From positions 1 to 8,407 of the forward strand of contig DNBZ01000353.1 in NCBI GenBank assembly GCA_003484585.1: DNA of 8,407 nucleotides, read 5' to 3'. The first letter of the stretch is position 1; each line of letters starts with the position of its first letter. The notes under the pieces were generated by a model, which did not search any database, was not told the origin of the DNA, and saw nothing but the letters and a program-made list of their open reading frames with translations. This document shows, one piece after another, positions 4,535 to 8,407 of the stretch. The position numbers were made by a program, and so were the translations under genes. Source of the DNA: Bacteroidota bacterium (GTDB lineage Bacteria > Bacteroidota > Bacteroidia > NS11-12g > UBA9320).

Positions 4535-7137
4535 CTAAATATATAGCAATTATTTTGCTGCTAAGCTGCACTATACAAGCATCTGCACAGAAAAATGAGG
4601 ATAAATGGTTAAAACGAAATTGGAACGACATGATTGCTCGCTTCAATATCTACTTTAATGCTACCCAGAAACTGCTTACCGCAGAAGATAATCTTGCGAG
4701 TAAACAGAAAGATAACTTTAACGAATTTATAGACCTCTTCCCTTATGGTGCAGAAGAAGATGCAAAGGCTATAAGGCCTGCTATGGAGGAAACTATGAAA
4801 AAAGCATCTAAAGTGATTCAGAAAAAACCGCGTAGTAAGTGGGTAGATGACTCCTACTTTATAATAGGCCAAACTCAGTTTTTTAGTGGCGACTATTTTG
4901 CGGCAAGGGAAACTTTCCAATTTATAAATGCCAACTACCCTGACCCAAGGATACAAGCTATGAGCCAACTATGGGTAATGAAAACCTATATACAGCAAGA
5001 AAAATACGATGATGGGGAGGCGATATTTGGCTTATTGCAAAAAAATAAATACAACGGAAAGGACTTTGAAACCCAGCTAAACCTAGCAGCCGGAGACCTT
5101 ATGGTAAAACAGGACAAACATGCATTAGCCATAAAATTGCTTACAAAAGGACTGAATAATCTAAGAGATAGAACCTTAAAATATAGAACCTACTTTATAT
5201 TAGGGCAACTATACCTAGATGGCAAAGAGTACGCTAATGCGAATGAAAATTTCATCAAAGTACTTAAATTAAATGCTCCATATGAGTACGTGTTTCAGGC
5301 AAATTTAGGTATGGCAAAATCTACTGCAGAAAGCGGTGGGCAAGGATCTCAGAAGACTTCTAAGTTTCTGAAACGAATGCTGGATGATGATAAAAACCTG
5401 GAGTACTTTGATCAAATATACTTTGAACTAGCTAAGCTTGAGTTTAATAACAACAACGAAAAACTAGGGCTGGAGTACATGAAAAAATCTGCAGTCAGTG
5501 CTTCTAATAACTCAGAGCAGCAGACTAGAACTTATCTGTTTTTGGCTGACTACTTTTTTGGCAAGCGAGATTACACCAAGGCCCAAGCATATTACGACAG
5601 TACGGTAGCCATTATTCCATCAGAGTTTGAAAATGCAGATAAAATAAAAGCAAAACACAGTGTACTATCTAAACTCATAGAGAATATAGAAACTATCCGT
5701 ACTCAAGATAGCTTACTGGCTCTCAGTAGATTAGATAGAGATGTGCTCGATAGGAAAATAAATAAATACATAGAAATAGAAGCAGAACGAGAGCGACTAG
5801 CCAAAGAAGCAGAGGAAATACAAAAGGAACAAGATCGACTAAGCAATACAAATGCTAGAGGTAATCCTCTGAATGCTCCAGCTAGTGCAGGAGGTACATT
5901 CTATTTTTACAATACTGCGGCAGTAGCTAGAGGTAACAATGATTTTCAGCGAACTTGGGGCAAAAGACCCTTGAGCGATTTTTGGCGTTTTATAAACAAG
6001 AGCGTGATGGAAGATGCCATAAGCAGTGATGAGAACAAAACAGATGAGAAACCTGTCGCAGACCCAGATACTTATGTAAGCTCACAAGACGAGGAGCAAA
6101 GCAAGGTATTAGAAAATATAGATGATAGTAAGGTGAAGTACTACAAGGACATCCCTTTTAGTGCTACAGCACAGCTAGTCGCTAAAAGAAAGATACAAGC
6201 GGCCTACTTGGGAATAGGAAAAGTATACTTTGATGATTTGAAAGAATACCTTAAAACCAAAGAAAATCTGAGTACTCTGCTAGTAAAATACCCCACTACC
6301 GTGCATAAGCCAGAAGCTTTATTTTATCTTTCTAAAAGTGAAACAGAACTTGGCAATAATGAAGATGCTGCTTCGTATGCCAAACAAGTAGCCGATGAGT
6401 TTCCAGAGTCAGTTTACAATGGAGTGCTTAATGCCAAAGAGATACAAGAAGACGATAGCGACAAGGAAGTAATTAAAATATACAGTGATATGTATACTGC
6501 ATACACTGCAGGTAAATACAAAGAAGTAATAGCATTTAAAAAGAAAATAGATCAAGAATATGCAGGCAATTCCATACAAGCTAAGATAGATTATCTATTT
6601 GCCCTCACTATAGGTAAAACGGAAGGTAAAGAGGCATATATAAAAGAACTAGAAATTTTAAAGGAAGCATATACTGGCACAGAAATAGGTGAAATGGCTG
6701 CATTCACCCTACGACTGTTACAAGTAGCAGAAGTAGAGCAAGCAGGTCCATTAGAGCAACTGGCTCCAAATACACCCAGCATATACAAAGTGGAAGAATC
6801 TGCGACATACTACCAAGTGATAACAGGTATAACCAAGGATGAGAATAAAGTACAGATACAGCTAGATGATTATAATCTAAACTTGTACAGTTCTAAAAAC
6901 TTGAGATCTAGCTCATTAGTACTTGGTACTCGTCATATGTTTTATATCAAACAATTTAGTACTCAAAAAGAAGCTCTTGAATACCATAACGATTTGAATT
7001 CTAGCCTTGACTTCTTGAAAAGTGTCGGACTTACAGATGTAAAAATATACGCTATTTCTGAAGCTAATTTTAAAATATTGGTAAAGACCAAAGAAGAAAA
7101 CCAATATGTAGCTTTCTTCAATAATCAAATAAACTAA
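4525..7137 (+). CDS. sprE: SprE/PorW-like TPR protein of the type IX secretion/gliding system
   Basis: With a TTG start at 4525 this encodes 870 residues. The frame is open upstream to 4477, also only TTG, but 4525 gives a compact export signal (RTTK, then IAIILLL) and leaves room for a promoter. The signal offers both a lipobox-like LLSC with Cys15 and an ASA-QK signal peptidase I site, so lipidation is uncertain. Family SprE proteins are lipoproteins. Domains: the WLKRNWNDMIARFN segment (28-41) typical of the family; TPR-like helices (about 100-370); a charged coiled coil (about 372-448); the family signature FYFYN (459-463) with WGKRPLSDFWR (478-488); more TPR-like helices (about 545-740); and a SPOR-like C-terminal domain (762-870). 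SprE/PorW is needed for T9SS secretion. It is the first gene of an operon with the PBP. Confidence 0.87.
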   Translation: MRTTKYIAIILLLSCTIQASAQKNEDKWLKRNWNDMIARFNIYFNATQKLLTAEDNLASKQKDNFNEFIDLFPYGAEEDAKAIRPAMEETMKKASKVIQKKPRSKWVDDSYFIIGQTQFFSGDYFAARETFQFINANYPDPRIQAMSQLWVMKTYIQQEKYDDGEAIFGLLQKNKYNGKDFETQLNLAAGDLMVKQDKHALAIKLLTKGLNNLRDRTLKYRTYFILGQLYLDGKEYANANENFIKVLKLNAPYEYVFQANLGMAKSTAESGGQGSQKTSKFLKRMLDDDKNLEYFDQIYFELAKLEFNNNNEKLGLEYMKKSAVSASNNSEQQTRTYLFLADYFFGKRDYTKAQAYYDSTVAIIPSEFENADKIKAKHSVLSKLIENIETIRTQDSLLALSRLDRDVLDRKINKYIEIEAERERLAKEAEEIQKEQDRLSNTNARGNPLNAPASAGGTFYFYNTAAVARGNNDFQRTWGKRPLSDFWRFINKSVMEDAISSDENKTDEKPVADPDTYVSSQDEEQSKVLENIDDSKVKYYKDIPFSATAQLVAKRKIQAAYLGIGKVYFDDLKEYLKTKENLSTLLVKYPTTVHKPEALFYLSKSETELGNNEDAASYAKQVADEFPESVYNGVLNAKEIQEDDSDKEVIKIYSDMYTAYTAGKYKEVIAFKKKIDQEYAGNSIQAKIDYLFALTIGKTEGKEAYIKELEILKEAYTGTEIGEMAAFTLRLLQVAEVEQAGPLEQLAPNTPSIYKVEESATYYQVITGITKDENKVQIQLDDYNLNLYSSKNLRSSSLVLGTRHMFYIKQFSTQKEALEYHNDLNSSLDFLKSVGLTDVKIYAISEANFKILVKTKEENQYVAFFNNQIN

Positions 7138-7139
7138 AG

Positions 7140-8407
7140 ATGTCAAAACTTAATATAAGTAACACCACTGCCAGTAAATGGACCAAAAGACTATGGAAGT
7201 GGTTTGCGTATTCCTTCTTACTTGCTATCCTATTTTTTGCTAGTATTAAATTTGGCCTATGGGGTAAATTGCCGGACACTTCTGAGCTAGAAAATCCAAA
7301 AACTAAACTCGCGTCTGAAGTATATTCTGGCGATTCCAAAGTGCTAGGCAAAATGTTTTATCAAGAGGATAGAACCAATAGTGAATATGCCGACATACCG
7401 CAACACCTCAAAGACGCCTTGATAGCAACAGAGGATGAACGATTCTACGGGCACAGCGGAATAGATGCTAGAGCCCTTGCAAGAGCAATTGCCAAATTAG
7501 GAAAAGATGGAGGAGGCAGTACCATTACTCAGCAACTAGCCAAAAATCTCTTTCACAGAGAGGAGGTAAATAAAAGCAATAGAATAATACAGAAACTTAA
7601 AGAATGGATTTTAGCATCGGAGATTGAGAAAAGGTACACTAAGGATGAAATTATCTTAATGTACTTCAACACAGTGCCTTACGGTAATAGTTTCGGAATA
7701 AAATCTGCAGCCAAAACCTATTTTAACAAGAAAACTATAGATCTTAAAATAGAAGAAGCAGCCGTCTTAGTGGGAATGCTCAAAGCTAATACCTACTTCA
7801 ACCCAGTGCGTAATCCACAAAATGCAACTTTACGTCGTAGTGTGGTACTCAAACAAATGATGAAGAATGACTTCATAACGCAACAAGCATATGATAGTTT
7901 ACGGGTTTTGCCACTAGTAACAGACCATCATTTTGTAGATCACAATACGGGCATGGCTACCTACTTCCGCTCATATCTTAATAAGTGGATGAAAGCTTGG
8001 ACCCGAAAATACGAGGCTGAAACTGGAGTGAAATACAACATATACGACGATGGCCTTAAAATATATACTACAATAGACTCTAAGCTACAGGAGTACGCTG
8101 AAATGGCTGTAAATAAGCACATGGCCAAGCTTCAAGATCAGTTTTGGAGTGAAACCAAACGTAGAAATAAAGACCCTTGGTATAGCGAAGACGAAAGAGG
8201 AGACATGGTCTATGATCCCGAATATCCTAATAGAATGATAAGAGGTACAGAACGATACAGGCACCTCAAAAAACAGTTCAAATCAAATAAAGACTCCATA
8301 GAATACTACTTGAATAAACCAGTGAGCATGAAACTCTTCAGCTGGAAAGGAGATATAGATACCATACTAAGCCCTATGGATTCGCTCAAGTACACAAAGC
8401 AAATTCT
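7140..8407 (+). CDS. Class A penicillin-binding protein, PBP1A type (3' end outside window)
   Basis: The visible 422 codons start at an ATG 2 bp after the sprE-like stop, so translation is probably coupled. A cytoplasmic basic tail is followed by one membrane helix (about 22-40) and a glycosyltransferase 51 domain with its motifs intact: ATEDERFYGHSGID (catalytic Glu98), GGSTITQQLAKN (125-136), KLKEWILA with the second Glu155, EIILMYFNTVPYGN (170-183) and EAAVLVGMLKANTYFNP (206-222). This polymerises lipid II into glycan strands outside the inner membrane. GLKIYTTIDSKLQEYA (305-320) marks the start of the linker to the transpeptidase, followed by a charged insertion (about 331-400) common in bacteroidetal PBP1A. 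The transpeptidase active-site Ser lies beyond 8407. Isoleucine codons are mostly ATA (17 of 26), unlike atpE. Confidence 0.94.
   Translation, partial: MSKLNISNTTASKWTKRLWKWFAYSFLLAILFFASIKFGLWGKLPDTSELENPKTKLASEVYSGDSKVLGKMFYQEDRTNSEYADIPQHLKDALIATEDERFYGHSGIDARALARAIAKLGKDGGGSTITQQLAKNLFHREEVNKSNRIIQKLKEWILASEIEKRYTKDEIILMYFNTVPYGNSFGIKSAAKTYFNKKTIDLKIEEAAVLVGMLKANTYFNPVRNPQNATLRRSVVLKQMMKNDFITQQAYDSLRVLPLVTDHHFVDHNTGMATYFRSYLNKWMKAWTRKYEAETGVKYNIYDDGLKIYTTIDSKLQEYAEMAVNKHMAKLQDQFWSETKRRNKDPWYSEDERGDMVYDPEYPNRMIRGTERYRHLKKQFKSNKDSIEYYLNKPVSMKLFSWKGDIDTILSPMDSLKYTKQI

Noticed and set aside
4609..4968. Minus-strand open frame inside the 5' part of the SprE-like gene
   Set aside because: Its composition is unlike a real protein (many Cys, His and Phe), and it lies entirely opposite a well-supported coding region.

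Overview
The window comes from an AT-rich member of the Bacteroidota. Four things point there: a SprE/PorW-type gene (type IX secretion and gliding), which is known only from this phylum; the gene order M23 peptidase - bactofilin - AtpZ - membrane protein - atpB-E-F-H-A; near absence of strong Shine-Dalgarno sequences; and two matches to the Bacteroidota -7 promoter element TAnnTTTG. I cannot name a genus from the sequence.

Layout. From 4441 down to 1, every gene is on the minus strand and tightly packed: an M23/LytM peptidoglycan hydrolase, a bactofilin, AtpZ, a four-helix membrane protein in the position of AtpI, then ATP synthase subunits a, c, b, delta and the first 29 codons of alpha. 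The longest gap in this block is 60 bp. That gap, between atpE and atpF, holds a good RNA hairpin. From about 4525 to the right end, two genes are on the plus strand: a SprE/PorW-like TPR protein and, 2 bp later, a class A penicillin-binding protein (PBP1A type) cut by the window edge. The only control region visible is the short divergent gap at about 4442-4524. No intergenic stretch reaches 300 bp. I see no RNA genes, mobile elements or CRISPR arrays.

How the genes fit together. The left block probably forms one long transcript in which two cell-envelope genes (hydrolase and bactofilin scaffold) lead into the F-type ATP synthase. The c subunit carries Glu65 but lacks the Na+-coordinating residues, so the enzyme is predicted to be proton-driven. 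The right block pairs a secretion/gliding lipoprotein candidate with a cell-wall synthase. A peptidoglycan hydrolase and a peptidoglycan synthase therefore leave the same control region in opposite directions.

Most of the content is well-known housekeeping in a known bacteroidetal arrangement, and I do not see a new defence or mobile system. The points most worth a second look are the divergent control region (two facing -7 elements, TTG starts on both sides, and a 10-codon reading frame whose stop overlaps the presumed sprE start), the atpE-atpF hairpin, the unnamed AtpI-position membrane protein, and the sharp codon-usage contrast between atpE and the PBP gene.
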